Below are positions 51,713 to 62,236 of a stretch of DNA of 64,000 bases, one piece after another. The notes beneath the pieces were generated by a model that saw only the letters and a list, made by a program, of their open reading frames with translations, was not told the DNA's origin and searched no databases. Made by a program: the position numbers and the translations under genes. The stretch is from an uncultured Coriobacteriaceae bacterium (lineage in GTDB: Bacteria > Actinomycetota > Coriobacteriia > Coriobacteriales > Atopobiaceae), in assembly GCA_902788705.1 (NCBI GenBank), contig CADALE010000001.1, positions 1-64,000 of the forward strand, in the 5' to 3' direction. The number at the start of each line of letters is the position of its first letter. Position 1 is the first letter of the stretch.

Positions 51713-53230
51713 CTAGCCGTCCGACCGTCCGAATGAGTTGCGCATGCCAAGGCTTGCCGCAAATAGCACCTTGTCAAGCAGCGCGTCGGTCTCGGTGCGC
51801 AGTAGCGCCGCGATGCGCTGGTTGGCCTGCGCAAGCTCGGGCGCCGCCTCGTCGTAGCCCATGCCGCGGGCCTTGCGGGTGGCCTCGTTGGCCAGGGCCT
51901 GCATAGACGCCCCCGCGTGCAGCTGGTAGCGCTCGATGTGCGCGCAGCACTCGTTGAAGTGCGGGTCGGCAAGGGCCGCCACCAGGCGGTTTGCCCAGTA
52001 GAAGCTCTCGGTGGACACCTGTGCCGTGGTGTTGCACAGGTACTCGGGCATCTCGTCCACGTTGGCGAAGAGCGGCACCAGCACGTTGAAGGGGTTCGAG
52101 CCGAAGGCCATCCACTGAATGGCGCGCGTGGCCTCGCCCTCGTAGGGCCGCAGCTGGATGGCGGCAAGCTGGCCGTTGCGGTTGATGCCGATGGGACGGT
52201 AGTGGCCACGGGTGGCGTCGCTGCCCGCGCGTCCGTAGGGGTCGAAGGGTGTGCCCTGGTAGTGCAGCGAGAGAGCCCGCTTCACGTCCTCCATGGTGAT
52301 CTTGCGCTCGGGCGTGCGGCACCAGGGGATGTCGTCGTCCTCGGGGCGCAGGTCGGCGTCGGGCCCGTCCCACAGGTTGGAGCGCGGGTTGAGGAGGCGC
52401 TGCATGGCCCAGGCGCGAGGCGTGTTGTACACGTGGTCAGCGTCGCTCGCGCTGCCAAAGGCCTCGCGCGGGTTGAAGACGTCGGCCGGCTCGCCCTCGT
52501 CGCGCAGGGTGAGGTCAAGGTGGTGCTCGGTCATCCATGCGCGCAGGTCGGCGCTTGCCATGCACTCCACCTGGGCGCCCTCGGCGTCCGCGAGGTCGAA
52601 GGCGTCGATGCCCAGCTGGTTGGGCATGGTCACATAGCAGTCGTCAGGTACCCGGCGGGCAATCCAGTGGTGGCCGCCTACCGTCTCCATCCACCAGATC
52701 TCGTCCACGTCCGAAAACGCGATGCCATTCATCTCGTAGGTGCCGTGCTGCTCGAGCAGCGCGCCAAGGCGGCGAACACCGTCGCGGGCGCTCGTGGCGT
52801 AGGGAAGCACGAGGGTGACCATGTCCTCCTCGCCGATGCCGCCGGGCACCTCGGGCACGTAGTCTGCCTCGCCCGGCGTGCCCTTGCCCGGGCGCAGCTC
52901 AACCATCGGGTCGGCGGCCAGCACGCGCTCGTTGGTGGTGAGGGTCTCGGTGGCGCTCATGGCCACGTTGCGCTCGTTCACACCTGCCTCGGCCCACACG
53001 CCCTCGTTGTCCAGCGCGTTGGGAACCGACGTGTAGCGCATCGGGGTTTCGCCAAGCTGCAGCTCGAGGTGCGAGAGCACGCTGCGGTAGGTGCGCGGTT
53101 GCTGGTCGGGGTGGATGACAGCCAGCTTCTTGGGGGTGAACTCCCCGTCGGGCGAGTCCTCGTTGCGGGCGATGATGGTGGATCCGTCGTAGCTCGCGCT
53201 CTTTCCGACGAGTAGGGTGGTGCAGGGCAT
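51713..53230 (-). CDS. C69 family dipeptidase (PepD-like)
   Basis: 505 residues. It begins MPCTTLLVGKSASYDGSTI, with Cys3 as the Ntn-hydrolase nucleophile exposed after processing, and continues ARNEDSPDGE, the usual C69 start. The body has QLGIDAFDLAD and a C-terminal part rich in Ala/Arg helices. Such dipeptidases act on a broad range of dipeptides. GAGGAGG precedes the ATG. An open frame extends 368 codons further upstream but is antisense to the lactate permease gene and not protein-like. It fits the peptide uptake theme of this window. Confidence 0.92.
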   Translation of the reverse strand: MPCTTLLVGKSASYDGSTIIARNEDSPDGEFTPKKLAVIHPDQQPRTYRSVLSHLELQLGETPMRYTSVPNALDNEGVWAEAGVNERNVAMSATETLTTNERVLAADPMVELRPGKGTPGEADYVPEVPGGIGEEDMVTLVLPYATSARDGVRRLGALLEQHGTYEMNGIAFSDVDEIWWMETVGGHHWIARRVPDDCYVTMPNQLGIDAFDLADAEGAQVECMASADLRAWMTEHHLDLTLRDEGEPADVFNPREAFGSASDADHVYNTPRAWAMQRLLNPRSNLWDGPDADLRPEDDDIPWCRTPERKITMEDVKRALSLHYQGTPFDPYGRAGSDATRGHYRPIGINRNGQLAAIQLRPYEGEATRAIQWMAFGSNPFNVLVPLFANVDEMPEYLCNTTAQVSTESFYWANRLVAALADPHFNECCAHIERYQLHAGASMQALANEATRKARGMGYDEAAPELAQANQRIAALLRTETDALLDKVLFAASLGMRNSFGRSDG

Positions 53231-53485
53231 GGTGCCTCCTCTTGCTTGGTTGTGCTGCCGGATAAGGATACGCCATTGTGGGGACGGTGGCGGGGGAGTG
53301 CCCAAGAACCCCACGACGACTTGGGCTTCGCATGGCGCTAGGCTTGACGGCACAAGCCATTCTTGCCCCAAGCAGATCCGATGCCGCCACGTGCCCAATC
53401 GCAGCCGCTTGTGGTTGCGACCCCTTTGCCGTGGCCCCGTAACGCTACGATGGGAAGGTACGCCCGCGCAAACAAAGGAGGCCGC

Positions 53486-55033
53486 ATGCTTCAGTCGTTC
53501 GGCTTGTTCGTGCTTGCCCTGTCGCCCATCATCTGGCTCATCATCGCGCTCATCGCCCTCAAGCAGCAGGCCTGGATGGCCAGCTTCGAGTCGCTTGCCG
53601 TCGCGGTGGTCGTGTCGATGGCGCTCTGGCACATGAAGGTTGGCGAGGTGGCCACCGCCGCGCTTGAGGGCTGCCTCTTTGCCCTGTGGCCCATCGTCAT
53701 CGTCATCATCGCCGCCGTCTTCACCTACAACCTCACCGTGTGCACGCACGCCATGGACAAGATCAAGGGCATGCTCACCTCGGTGTCGTCCGACCGCCGC
53801 GTGCTCACCCTGCTTATCGTGTGGTGCTTCGGCAACTTCATGGAGGGCATGGCGGGCTTTGGCACCGCCGTCGCCATCCCCGCCAGCATGCTCATGGCGC
53901 TGGGCATCGACCCGATCGTCGCCATCCTCGCGTGCCTCATCGCCAACGGCACCCCCACCATGTTCGGATCCATCGGCATTCCCACCACCACGCTGGCCTC
54001 CATCACGGGCATCGTCGAGACCGACCTCGCCTTCACGCAGGCCCTGCAGGTGTTCCCGTTCGTCATCGCGTGCCCCTTCCTGATGGTCATGCTGGTGGGC
54101 GGCGGCCCCAAGGCGCTGAAGGGCGTGGTGCCCATCACGCTGGTGGCAGGCCTCTCGTTTGCCATCCCCGAGCTTGTCGCTGCGCGCTTCATCGGCGCCG
54201 CACTGCCCGACGTGGTGGGCGCCGTCTGCTCGCTGGCCTGCACCTTCCTCATGGCGCTGCGCATGAAGGGAACGCCCGTGCCCGAAAGCGAGCGCCTGAA
54301 GGTTGCCGCGGGCCGTGGTCCCATCACGCTGCACGACGCGCTGGTGGCATGGTCGCCCTTCATCCTCATCTTCGTGGTGCTGCTGCTTACCAGCTCTCTG
54401 GTGCCCTTCATCTCGCAGCCGCTCTCGGCCATCAAGACACAGGTGCAGGTGTACTCGGGCGAGAATCCGGCCACGCTCACCTTCTCGTGGGTCAACACGC
54501 CCGGCGTCCTCATCCTGCTGTGCGGCATCGCCGGCGGCTTCATCCAGGGCTGCCCGGTCAGGCAGATGGTGTCGGTGCTGGGGGCCACCGTCAAGCAGAT
54601 GTCCAAGACCATCCTCACCATGCTGGGCGTGCTCTCGGTGGCCAAGATCATGGGCTACTCGGGCATGATCGCTAGCATCGCGGCCTTCTTCGTGAGCTCG
54701 CTTGGCGGGCTGTACCCGCTGGTAGCGCCGTTCCTGGGGGCTCTGGGCACCTTCGTGACGGGTTCGGGCACCTCCAGCGAGGTGCTGTTTGGCAACGTGC
54801 AGCTGCAGGCGGCGCAGTCCATCGGCGTCGACCCCACGTGGCTTGTGGCGTCCAACTCGCTGGGCATCTCGGCGGGTAAGATGATCTCGCCGCAGAACGT
54901 GGCCATCGGCTGTGCGGCCTGCGACCTCTCGGGCAAGGACGGCGAGATCATCGGCAAGATTGCCCCGTACGCCTTCGCGTTTTTGGTGCTGATGATGGCC
55001 ATGACCTACGGCGGGGCGATGATGGGCCTCTGA
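53486..55033 (+). CDS. L-lactate permease (LctP/LldP family)
   Basis: 515-residue membrane protein with about twelve helices. Family motifs are GNFMEGMAGFGTAVAIPAS and the C-terminal TGSGTSSEVLFGNVQ and NSLGISAGKMISPQNVAIG. It moves lactate or glycolate with protons. AAAGGAGG precedes the ATG. It is about 8 kb from the lar genes, which support lactate racemisation. It has its own terminator. Confidence 0.9.
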   Translation: MLQSFGLFVLALSPIIWLIIALIALKQQAWMASFESLAVAVVVSMALWHMKVGEVATAALEGCLFALWPIVIVIIAAVFTYNLTVCTHAMDKIKGMLTSVSSDRRVLTLLIVWCFGNFMEGMAGFGTAVAIPASMLMALGIDPIVAILACLIANGTPTMFGSIGIPTTTLASITGIVETDLAFTQALQVFPFVIACPFLMVMLVGGGPKALKGVVPITLVAGLSFAIPELVAARFIGAALPDVVGAVCSLACTFLMALRMKGTPVPESERLKVAAGRGPITLHDALVAWSPFILIFVVLLLTSSLVPFISQPLSAIKTQVQVYSGENPATLTFSWVNTPGVLILLCGIAGGFIQGCPVRQMVSVLGATVKQMSKTILTMLGVLSVAKIMGYSGMIASIAAFFVSSLGGLYPLVAPFLGALGTFVTGSGTSSEVLFGNVQLQAAQSIGVDPTWLVASNSLGISAGKMISPQNVAIGCAACDLSGKDGEIIGKIAPYAFAFLVLMMAMTYGGAMMGL

Positions 55034-55060
55034 CCTGCGGTTGGTTTAACCTAGCGCATT

Positions 55061-55096
55061 GAGGGGCAGGACCTGCGTGGACCTGCCCCTCGTCTG
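55061..55096 (+). terminator. Terminator after lactate permease
   Basis: Perfect 10-bp stem GAGGGGCAGG (55061-55070) with its complement (55082-55091), then GTCTGT. Confidence 0.7.
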
Positions 55097-55146
55097 TGTG
55101 CGGATGTTCCCGCGTGGGGGATGTGCTCCGAGCGCCTCCGCCTTTC

Positions 55147-56010
55147 CTAGCGGGCAAGCAGCACGTTGGTCAGCACCTGCAGCGCCACGCTGTCAGGCGC
55201 AAGGCGCGGCAGGCTGTGGCCCACGGCCGGCACCACCACCAGCCGCGCGCCGGGGATGGCGTCGGCTATGGCGTGGGTCTCCTCCTGGGTGATGCAGTCG
55301 TGCTCGCCCACCAGCACGCACGTGGGGCAGCTGATGCTGCCAAGCGAGGCGGCCTCGATGTGCGGGTGGTCCAGCATCAGCTGGAGGAGCTCGCCCGAGA
55401 GCTGGGCCTCCTGCGCGCTGGGAAGCAGCGTCGCGTCAATTTCGGCAGGAATTTGCCCCTCTGCCATGTAGGCTGCCCAGGCGAGGTTGGTGGCAGCCGA
55501 CCCGGGCGTGTCCCAGGCGGGGTCGTCAATCACGCCCTCGGGCGTGAGGTTGGCCCCTCCCGCCACGATGGACAGCACACGGTCGGCATGGTCGCGTGCC
55601 AGCAGCAGTGCCTCGATGCCACCGTCAGAGTGGCCGACCACGTGGACGCCCTGCACGCCGAGAGCATCCAGCACGCAGAGGGCATCCTCGGCCAGAAGCT
55701 CGTAGGTAAGCGGCAGCGTGCCGCGGCTGGATTGTCCCTGGGCACGGGAGTCCACGGCAATGACGCCCAGGCCAGCCGTGCACAGCGCGTCGATGACGCG
55801 CACGAAGCTGCCGTGGCTTCCGCCGTTGCCGTGCAGGGCAAGCACGGGGTCGTTGTCCAGCAGCTCCCGCAGCGACCTGCCTGCCGGTCCATACACGAAG
55901 GTGGCAATCTGTGCCCCGTCGGGTGTGGCGATGCGCCGCGCCAGATGCAGCGGCGCCGTCGGGCGGCCGTAGGCGGTGGTGCGGTAGGGTGTGGGCACCC
56001 TTGGGATCAT
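55147..56010 (-). CDS. Alpha/beta hydrolase
   Basis: 287 residues. The oxyanion segment is LALHGNGGSHGSF, the nucleophile Ser 128 in VVGHSDGGIEALL, a likely acidic residue near VLVGEHDCIT and the His in VPAVGHSLPRL. No signal peptide. AGGAGAGG precedes the ATG. It follows the MetRS-like gene on the same strand by 51 bp. Substrate unknown. Confidence 0.88.
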   Translation of the reverse strand: MIPRVPTPYRTTAYGRPTAPLHLARRIATPDGAQIATFVYGPAGRSLRELLDNDPVLALHGNGGSHGSFVRVIDALCTAGLGVIAVDSRAQGQSSRGTLPLTYELLAEDALCVLDALGVQGVHVVGHSDGGIEALLLARDHADRVLSIVAGGANLTPEGVIDDPAWDTPGSAATNLAWAAYMAEGQIPAEIDATLLPSAQEAQLSGELLQLMLDHPHIEAASLGSISCPTCVLVGEHDCITQEETHAIADAIPGARLVVVPAVGHSLPRLAPDSVALQVLTNVLLAR

Positions 56011-56061
56011 GGCACGTCCTCTCCTTGCATAGAAGTCCTTGGCGCAGGCGCTGACGATTCG

Positions 56062-58077
56062 CTACTTCTGGCTCTCGTGCTTCTTGAAGAAGTCGAAGCG
56101 TGGCGGCAGCGCCACCACGGCGTGCTGCTCGGGCGTCTGCCCCAGGAGGGCGGCGAGCTGCGCCGGGGTGTCGAAGGCGTGCTCCCAGCTAAAGAAGAGG
56201 TCCTTCTCAAAGCCCAGGTACTCGCAGATGAGCTCGCAGCCGAAGGGCACGGCGGGGTGCATGAGCAGCGTGACCGTGCGCAGGGCGGCAAACGCGTCGG
56301 CAAGCGCCTGGTCGTAGGCCTCGTCGTCACCCTTGGCGGCCTTGCTCGCGTCGCCCCAGCGCTTGTTCTGCGCGCGGGCAAACTCCTCGGCCACGGCAAG
56401 GGCACCATGCGCGTCGAAGCCGTGGGCACAGCGCTCAAAGGCTAGCGTGGCCTCGCGGCACTCCTCGACCACCTCGGGGTGCGGCTGCGACACGGGCAGG
56501 TGCCCATCGCAGGCGTTGGCCACGCCATAGAGGCAGCTGCGGGCAAGGCGGTTGAAGATGTTGGTGAGGAAGGCGCTCTCCTTGAGGGCGGGGTCAACCA
56601 CGCGGGGGTCGTCGCGCACCAGCACGTCCTGGCCGGTCTTCTTGTCCTTGTGGCTGACGCTTGTGTCGAACGCCTTGGGCGAGAACGAGACGGCCTTCTG
56701 GTCAAGCCCAAGCGAGAGCCAGTGGCAGCGCAGCTGCTCGGCGGTGTAGTGGTCAAGCAGCTCGGCGGCCATGGGCGGCTTGATCTGGCCCGAGCTGGAG
56801 GCCTTCTTGTTCATGAACAGGATGTGGTAGTTGGCCACGGGGGTGTCCTGGAAGAGGCCCCAGCCAAGCGCCTTCCACATGGCGGGCTGCGCGATGCAGT
56901 AGAAGTAGATGTTGTCCTGGCCGATGAACTGGAACACGCGCGCGTCGTCGGCGCACCACCAGTCGCGCCAGTCGGTGGAGCTGTAGCGGCCCTCGGGAGC
57001 CGTGGCAAGCGCGGTCTGCGTAAAGGAGATGGGCGCCCACAGGCTCTCGGGCCACACCCACACGGTGAGACCGGTCACGTCCTCAAGGTCAGGCGCGGGC
57101 ACACCCCAGTCGATGTTGCCGGTAAGGCGGAAGGGCAGCAGCGTCTTGCCGGTGCGGAAGCGAACGCCAGCACCCTCGAGCACCTCGCGGGCCGCGTCGC
57201 GGTCCTGCCAGTTGGCGAAGGCCACCTGGAACGACGACTGGTTGCCCTCGGCCTCGGTTAGCGTGTGCGGCGGCAGCTGGTCCGCCACGGCGTCGAAGGC
57301 CTCGCGGAACTTGCCCTGCACATAGATGACCGGGTCTACCAGCGACTCGCGCACCGTCTGCGTGACGATGGCGCGCACCTGCGGGTCGGCGTCCCACTCG
57401 TCCATGAGCGCCTCGAGGTCGTCGCGGAAGGCGGGTAGGTCGAAGTACCAGTTGTCAACGGGCCGCAGCTCGGGCCTGGTGCCAGTAAGCTGGCTTACCG
57501 GCGAGATGAGCTCCTCGGGATCAAACTGGTGGCCCAGGTCGCACTCGTCGGCGTAGGCCTTCTCGCTCTTGCAGCCCTGCACGGGGCAGCGACCAACCAC
57601 CTGGCGGCCGTTCAGGAACTGCTGCGCCTCGACGTCATAGAACTGTCTGGTGGACATCTTGCGCAGGTAGCCGCGCTCGTACAGGCGGGAGATGAGGTCG
57701 TGGCTGAGCTGGGCGTGGAAGGGCTTGGCCGGCTCGAGCCCCGAGCCCGAGTAGATGTCGAGCGAGATGCCATAGGCGTCCAGCGCCTCCTTCTGGAGGT
57801 CGTGGTTGGCGCGCACGTAGTCGGTGATGGAGCCCTCGTAGCCCTCCTCGGCCACCTTCTTGCGGTAGCCCTCCATGATGGGCGATCCATAGCAGTCGGT
57901 GCCCGAGACGAACAGCACGTTCTCGCGGCCGATGCGGTCGCGCAGGAAGCGCGCGAAGAAGTCGGCCGGGACGAAGACGCCGCCAATGTGGCCGAAGTGC
58001 AGGTTCTTGTTGCCATAGGGCATGCCGCCCGTGATGATGGCGCGTGCGGGGAAGCTGGGACGGTTGTCGGAGGACAT
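56062..58077 (-). CDS. MetRS-like class I aminoacyl-tRNA synthetase with degenerate KMSKS
   Basis: 671 residues. The HIGH motif is HFGHIGG, after ITGGMPYGNKNL, and GTDCYGSPI stands where canonical MetRS has GTDxHGTP. A zinc-knuckle-like insertion has CPVQGC and ECDLGH. The region that should hold KMSKS reads MNKKASSSGQIKPP, so the ATP-activating loop is degenerate. The anticodon-binding half follows (SAFLTNIFNRLARSCL). No C-terminal tRNA-binding (Trbp111-like) domain is seen. It may be a second, divergent MetRS or a relative with another role. Annotated as metG by similarity only. Confidence 0.75.
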   Translation of the reverse strand: MSSDNRPSFPARAIITGGMPYGNKNLHFGHIGGVFVPADFFARFLRDRIGRENVLFVSGTDCYGSPIMEGYRKKVAEEGYEGSITDYVRANHDLQKEALDAYGISLDIYSGSGLEPAKPFHAQLSHDLISRLYERGYLRKMSTRQFYDVEAQQFLNGRQVVGRCPVQGCKSEKAYADECDLGHQFDPEELISPVSQLTGTRPELRPVDNWYFDLPAFRDDLEALMDEWDADPQVRAIVTQTVRESLVDPVIYVQGKFREAFDAVADQLPPHTLTEAEGNQSSFQVAFANWQDRDAAREVLEGAGVRFRTGKTLLPFRLTGNIDWGVPAPDLEDVTGLTVWVWPESLWAPISFTQTALATAPEGRYSSTDWRDWWCADDARVFQFIGQDNIYFYCIAQPAMWKALGWGLFQDTPVANYHILFMNKKASSSGQIKPPMAAELLDHYTAEQLRCHWLSLGLDQKAVSFSPKAFDTSVSHKDKKTGQDVLVRDDPRVVDPALKESAFLTNIFNRLARSCLYGVANACDGHLPVSQPHPEVVEECREATLAFERCAHGFDAHGALAVAEEFARAQNKRWGDASKAAKGDDEAYDQALADAFAALRTVTLLMHPAVPFGCELICEYLGFEKDLFFSWEHAFDTPAQLAALLGQTPEQHAVVALPPRFDFFKKHESQK

Positions 58078-58275
58078 GGAACCCCTCTCGTGGTAGCGTG
58101 CGTAACCTATCTAGTATCCCACAAACCGGGCAGCTTGGCGCAGACATCGTGTGGGCCTTGCCGTCATCAAGGAGGGGCGGTGTCGCCGGTGTCGGGCGGG
58201 AGGGTGGGTGCTGGTCGTGCCGTGTCGGGCGGCTGCGCTACAATGGCGTGACGGCGAGATGGGGGAGGAGGCACC

Positions 58276-58884
58276 ATGGACCGCACGCCGCTTTTGTTGC
58301 ACGCCTGTTGTGGGCCCTGCTCGCTGGAGCCCGTGCGGCTCCTGCGCGAGGAGGGCTTCGAACCCATCATCTGCTGGACCAACCCAAACATCCAGCCGAT
58401 TGCCGAGCATGACCTCAGGCTGCGCACGCTTCAGGCATGGGCCGACGACGTGGCCCACGTCCAGGTGGTCGTGGCCGGAGACGACCGCGAGGCCTGGGAG
58501 CGTGGGGTGGCGCCCCACGGGTTCGACCGCGAGGCCCGCTGCCGGGCTTGCTATGCCCTGCGCCTTGCCGAGAGCTGCCGCAAGGCATGCGAGCTGGGCA
58601 TCGAGCACATATCGACGACGCTCGTGGTGTCGCCGTACCAGCTCTTTGACGTGTGTGGCGAGGTGCTGCACGCGCTTGCGCAGGCCCATGGCCTGACGCC
58701 TGTGTGGCGCGACTTCAGGCCGCACTATCCCGAGGCCACCACCCGCTCGCGCGAGCTGGGCATGTATCGCCAGAACTACTGCGGCTGCCGGTTCTCGGCC
58801 GCCGAGGCCGCCATCGAACGGCACGAGGCGCGCGACGAGCGCAAGGCGGCGCGGTCCGCGCGGGCGGCGGCCCATGCAGGCTGA
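58276..58884 (+). CDS. queH: Epoxyqueuosine reductase QueH
   Basis: 202 residues with the QueH (DUF208) Cys sets: HACCGPC at 9-15, RCRACYALR in the middle and QNYCGC near the end. QueH replaces the cobalamin enzyme QueG in reducing epoxyqueuosine to queuosine in tRNA. It stands just before queA, and tgt is 3.3 kb on, so three steps of Q34 modification are clustered. GGGGGAGGAGG precedes the ATG. Confidence 0.93.
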   Translation: MDRTPLLLHACCGPCSLEPVRLLREEGFEPIICWTNPNIQPIAEHDLRLRTLQAWADDVAHVQVVVAGDDREAWERGVAPHGFDREARCRACYALRLAESCRKACELGIEHISTTLVVSPYQLFDVCGEVLHALAQAHGLTPVWRDFRPHYPEATTRSRELGMYRQNYCGCRFSAAEAAIERHEARDERKAARSARAAAHAG

Positions 58885-58942
58885 GCAGCCGGCTACGCCC
58901 GCAAGCCAAGGCATGGTGCTTCGGTTTGGTGCGCGTCGCACC

Positions 58943-58972
58943 TTGGGCAGCGGAGCCCACGCGCTATACAAT
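58943..58972 (+). promoter_or_regulatory. Possible promoter of queA
   Basis: TTGGGC, a 16-bp spacer and TATACA (or 18 bp to TACAAT), about 37 bp before the ATG at 59009. Confidence 0.5.
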
Positions 58973-59008
58973 CAAGCACGCAACAGTACGAGGACCCTTT
59001 GGAGCAAC

Positions 59009-60172
<1,164 letters not shown>

Positions 60173-60174
60173 GG

Positions 60175-61596
60175 CTACCTGCGGAAGCCAAAGAACCACA
60201 CAAGCAGGATGACCAGGAGCACGAGTGCGATGAGCGCCGCGAAGAAGGCGATGCGCCGCGTGCGCGTGGCCTTGCGCAGGCGCTTCTCCGACTGTGCAAG
60301 CTCGTGGACCTCCTGCTCGCGCTGCTCCACCTCGGCCTGCTGCGCCTGTACCTGCTCGGCAAGCTGGGCCGTCACCTCGGGGGTGGAGTGGATGTCGACG
60401 GCCTCGTCGATCACGTCCTGGGCGGCTGAGATGCGCGACGCGATGTCGGCCTGGTTGCGCTGGGAGGCGGCTATCGACTTGTCGCGTGCGTCCATGGCGT
60501 CAGAGATCTGGTCCTCCTGGGCCTTGGCCTGCTTGTGCAGGCGCTCGTACTCCTGGCGCTTGGATGCAGCCTCGGCCTTCGCGTCCTCGGCCTGGCGCTC
60601 GGCGGTGGCCAGCACCTGCCTGTGGGCGGCTAGCTGGGCCTGGGCCGTGTCCACCATCTGCTGGCACTCAGCCGTCACGCGGCTCACGTCCTCGCGTGCC
60701 GTGTCAAGGTGCGCACGCTCGGCGGCAAGCTCGTCGCGCATCTTGGGCAGCGCGGTGGTGGGGGCGTCGGGATCGCCCTGCAGCTTGTCAATCTCGGCTT
60801 GCACGCGGCGTAGGCGCTCCTGGGCGTTCTCCACCGTGCGGTTGGCCGAGGCGAGGCGCTGGTCGCGGCGGCGCGTGGCGTCGCTCAGCTGCGTCTCTGC
60901 CGAGCGCACCGTGCGCCTGGCCTCGGTGAGCGCAGCTGCCGCGTCGTCAGCACGTCCTCTGGCGGCGTCCATCGAGTTCTTGTAGGGACGGAGCTCCTCC
61001 TCGTTTCGGGCGCGCGTGGCCTGCAGCTGGTCGAAGAGCTGGGAGCGCTCGGCCTGGAGTGCCTCGGCGTCTGCCTGGGCCTCGGCAAGCTCGGCCTGGG
61101 CCGCCTGAAGCTGCGACGTCGACTCGGCCACGATGCGCTCGTAGTCGCCGTCTATCTGCAGGCGGTGCTGTAGGATGCCCTGGCGGTCGGCGAGGTCGGC
61201 CTTGAGTGCCTTGAGCTCGGTCTGGGCGGTGGAGCGCTGGCGAGCGGCGGTTCTCACGTCGCGAATGGCGGCGAATCCCTCGGCAACGTGGCGTGCGGCG
61301 CCTGCCGCGGCCACGGCCGCGCCCTTGCCTGCCTTGGCGAAGGACGCTGCCGCATCCTCGCGTGCGGGGGGCTCCTCAGGCACAGCGGGCTCCTCGGGGA
61401 TGGTGGCCTCCTCAGGTGGAGCTGCCTCTTGGGGCACGGCGGCCTCCCCAGCGTCCTGGGCAGCCTCCTCCTGGATGGGGCTGGGCTCGGGAGCGGCCTC
61501 GACCTCAACCTCGGCCTCCTTGACGGCCTCCAAGCCCACTTCGACGGTCTCGACAGCCTCGTCCATCGGCATCTCGGTCACGTCGCTCTCGTCCAT
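60175..61596 (-). CDS. Coiled-coil protein with C-terminal membrane anchor
   Basis: 473 residues. An acidic Glu/Pro/Ala-rich N-terminus (1-85), an Ala-rich linker, then about 330 residues of heptad coiled coil with many Ala/Gln/Glu/Arg, and a C-terminal helix (about 449-469) followed by FGFRR. It therefore looks tail-anchored with the coil in the cytosol. GAAGGGAGG precedes the ATG at 61596. I know no family. It could be a scaffold or envelope-spanning spacer; nothing in the context decides. Confidence 0.75.
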   Translation of the reverse strand: MDESDVTEMPMDEAVETVEVGLEAVKEAEVEVEAAPEPSPIQEEAAQDAGEAAVPQEAAPPEEATIPEEPAVPEEPPAREDAAASFAKAGKGAAVAAAGAARHVAEGFAAIRDVRTAARQRSTAQTELKALKADLADRQGILQHRLQIDGDYERIVAESTSQLQAAQAELAEAQADAEALQAERSQLFDQLQATRARNEEELRPYKNSMDAARGRADDAAAALTEARRTVRSAETQLSDATRRRDQRLASANRTVENAQERLRRVQAEIDKLQGDPDAPTTALPKMRDELAAERAHLDTAREDVSRVTAECQQMVDTAQAQLAAHRQVLATAERQAEDAKAEAASKRQEYERLHKQAKAQEDQISDAMDARDKSIAASQRNQADIASRISAAQDVIDEAVDIHSTPEVTAQLAEQVQAQQAEVEQREQEVHELAQSEKRLRKATRTRRIAFFAALIALVLLVILLVWFFGFRR

Positions 61597-61799
61597 CGTG
61601 GCCTCCCTTCGGCAGGACACGTCTTCTCTCAGTGGTGAAAAGTTGGTGCCATTTTCTCACATGGGCGGCGAATGGGTACCGCAGAGGGGATGGACGGACT
61701 AAAAACCGTCCATGTCCGTGACGATGTTTGCTACTATGTTCGCTAGCTTCGGGAGTTAAGCGTGGTTTGCTCCCACCGACCGACAAGAAGGAGTGCAGC

Positions 61800-62072
61800 A
61801 TGGTTTCCAAGCAGACTAAGATCATCAACCAGACCGGCCTTCACGCCCGTCCCGCTTCCGTCTTCGTGGCCGAGGCCAAGAAGTATGGCTGCGCTGTCAC
61901 CGTCAAGAACCTTGACAAGGACACCGCCCCCGTCAACGCCAAGTCGATCATGATGATCCTGGCTGCTGGCCTCGGCTGCGGCACCAACGTCGAGATCGCG
62001 TGCGACGGCGACGACGAGCAGGCCGCCCTCGACGCCCTCATCGCCCTCGTTGACAACGGCTTCGGCGAGTAG
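61800..62072 (+). CDS. ptsH: Phosphocarrier protein HPr
   Basis: 90 residues. His15 lies in GLHARPAS and the regulatory Ser is in NAKSIMM (Ser49, three residues later than Ser46 of Bacillus HPr because of a short insertion around LDKDTAPVN). HPr carries phosphate from EI to sugar-specific EII proteins; the Ser site implies HPr kinase control as in low-GC Gram-positives. AGAAGGAG precedes the ATG. EI is not adjacent. It has two terminators after it. Confidence 0.93.
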   Translation: MVSKQTKIINQTGLHARPASVFVAEAKKYGCAVTVKNLDKDTAPVNAKSIMMILAAGLGCGTNVEIACDGDDEQAALDALIALVDNGFGE

Positions 62073-62104
62073 ACTCACGTCACCTCTGATCAGATGACCT
62101 GACG

Positions 62105-62144
62105 GGAGAGGGTCCTGCGCACCGGCGCGGGGCCCTCTCTTTTG
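62105..62144 (+). terminator. Terminator after ptsH
   Basis: Stem GAGAGGG/CCCTCTC around a long loop, then TTTTG. Confidence 0.75.
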
Positions 62145-62151
62145 TGTGAGG

Positions 62152-62184
62152 GAAGGCGCGTCCCCATCCGGAGGCGCGCCTTCT
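62152..62184 (+). terminator. Second hairpin before tgt
   Basis: AAGGCGCG pairs with CGCGCCTT, followed by CTTG; it may add to the ptsH terminator or act in the tgt leader. Confidence 0.5.
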
Positions 62185-62236
62185 TGCGTTACGCTAGGAC
62201 GGCTGGCGAGGACGGCCGGCGCGACGAGGAGGACGC

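Noticed and set aside
53231-54334. N-terminal extension of the C69 dipeptidase
   Set aside because: The frame is open but antisense to the lactate permease; Cys3 after the ATG at 53230 is the family nucleophile position, so the gene starts there.
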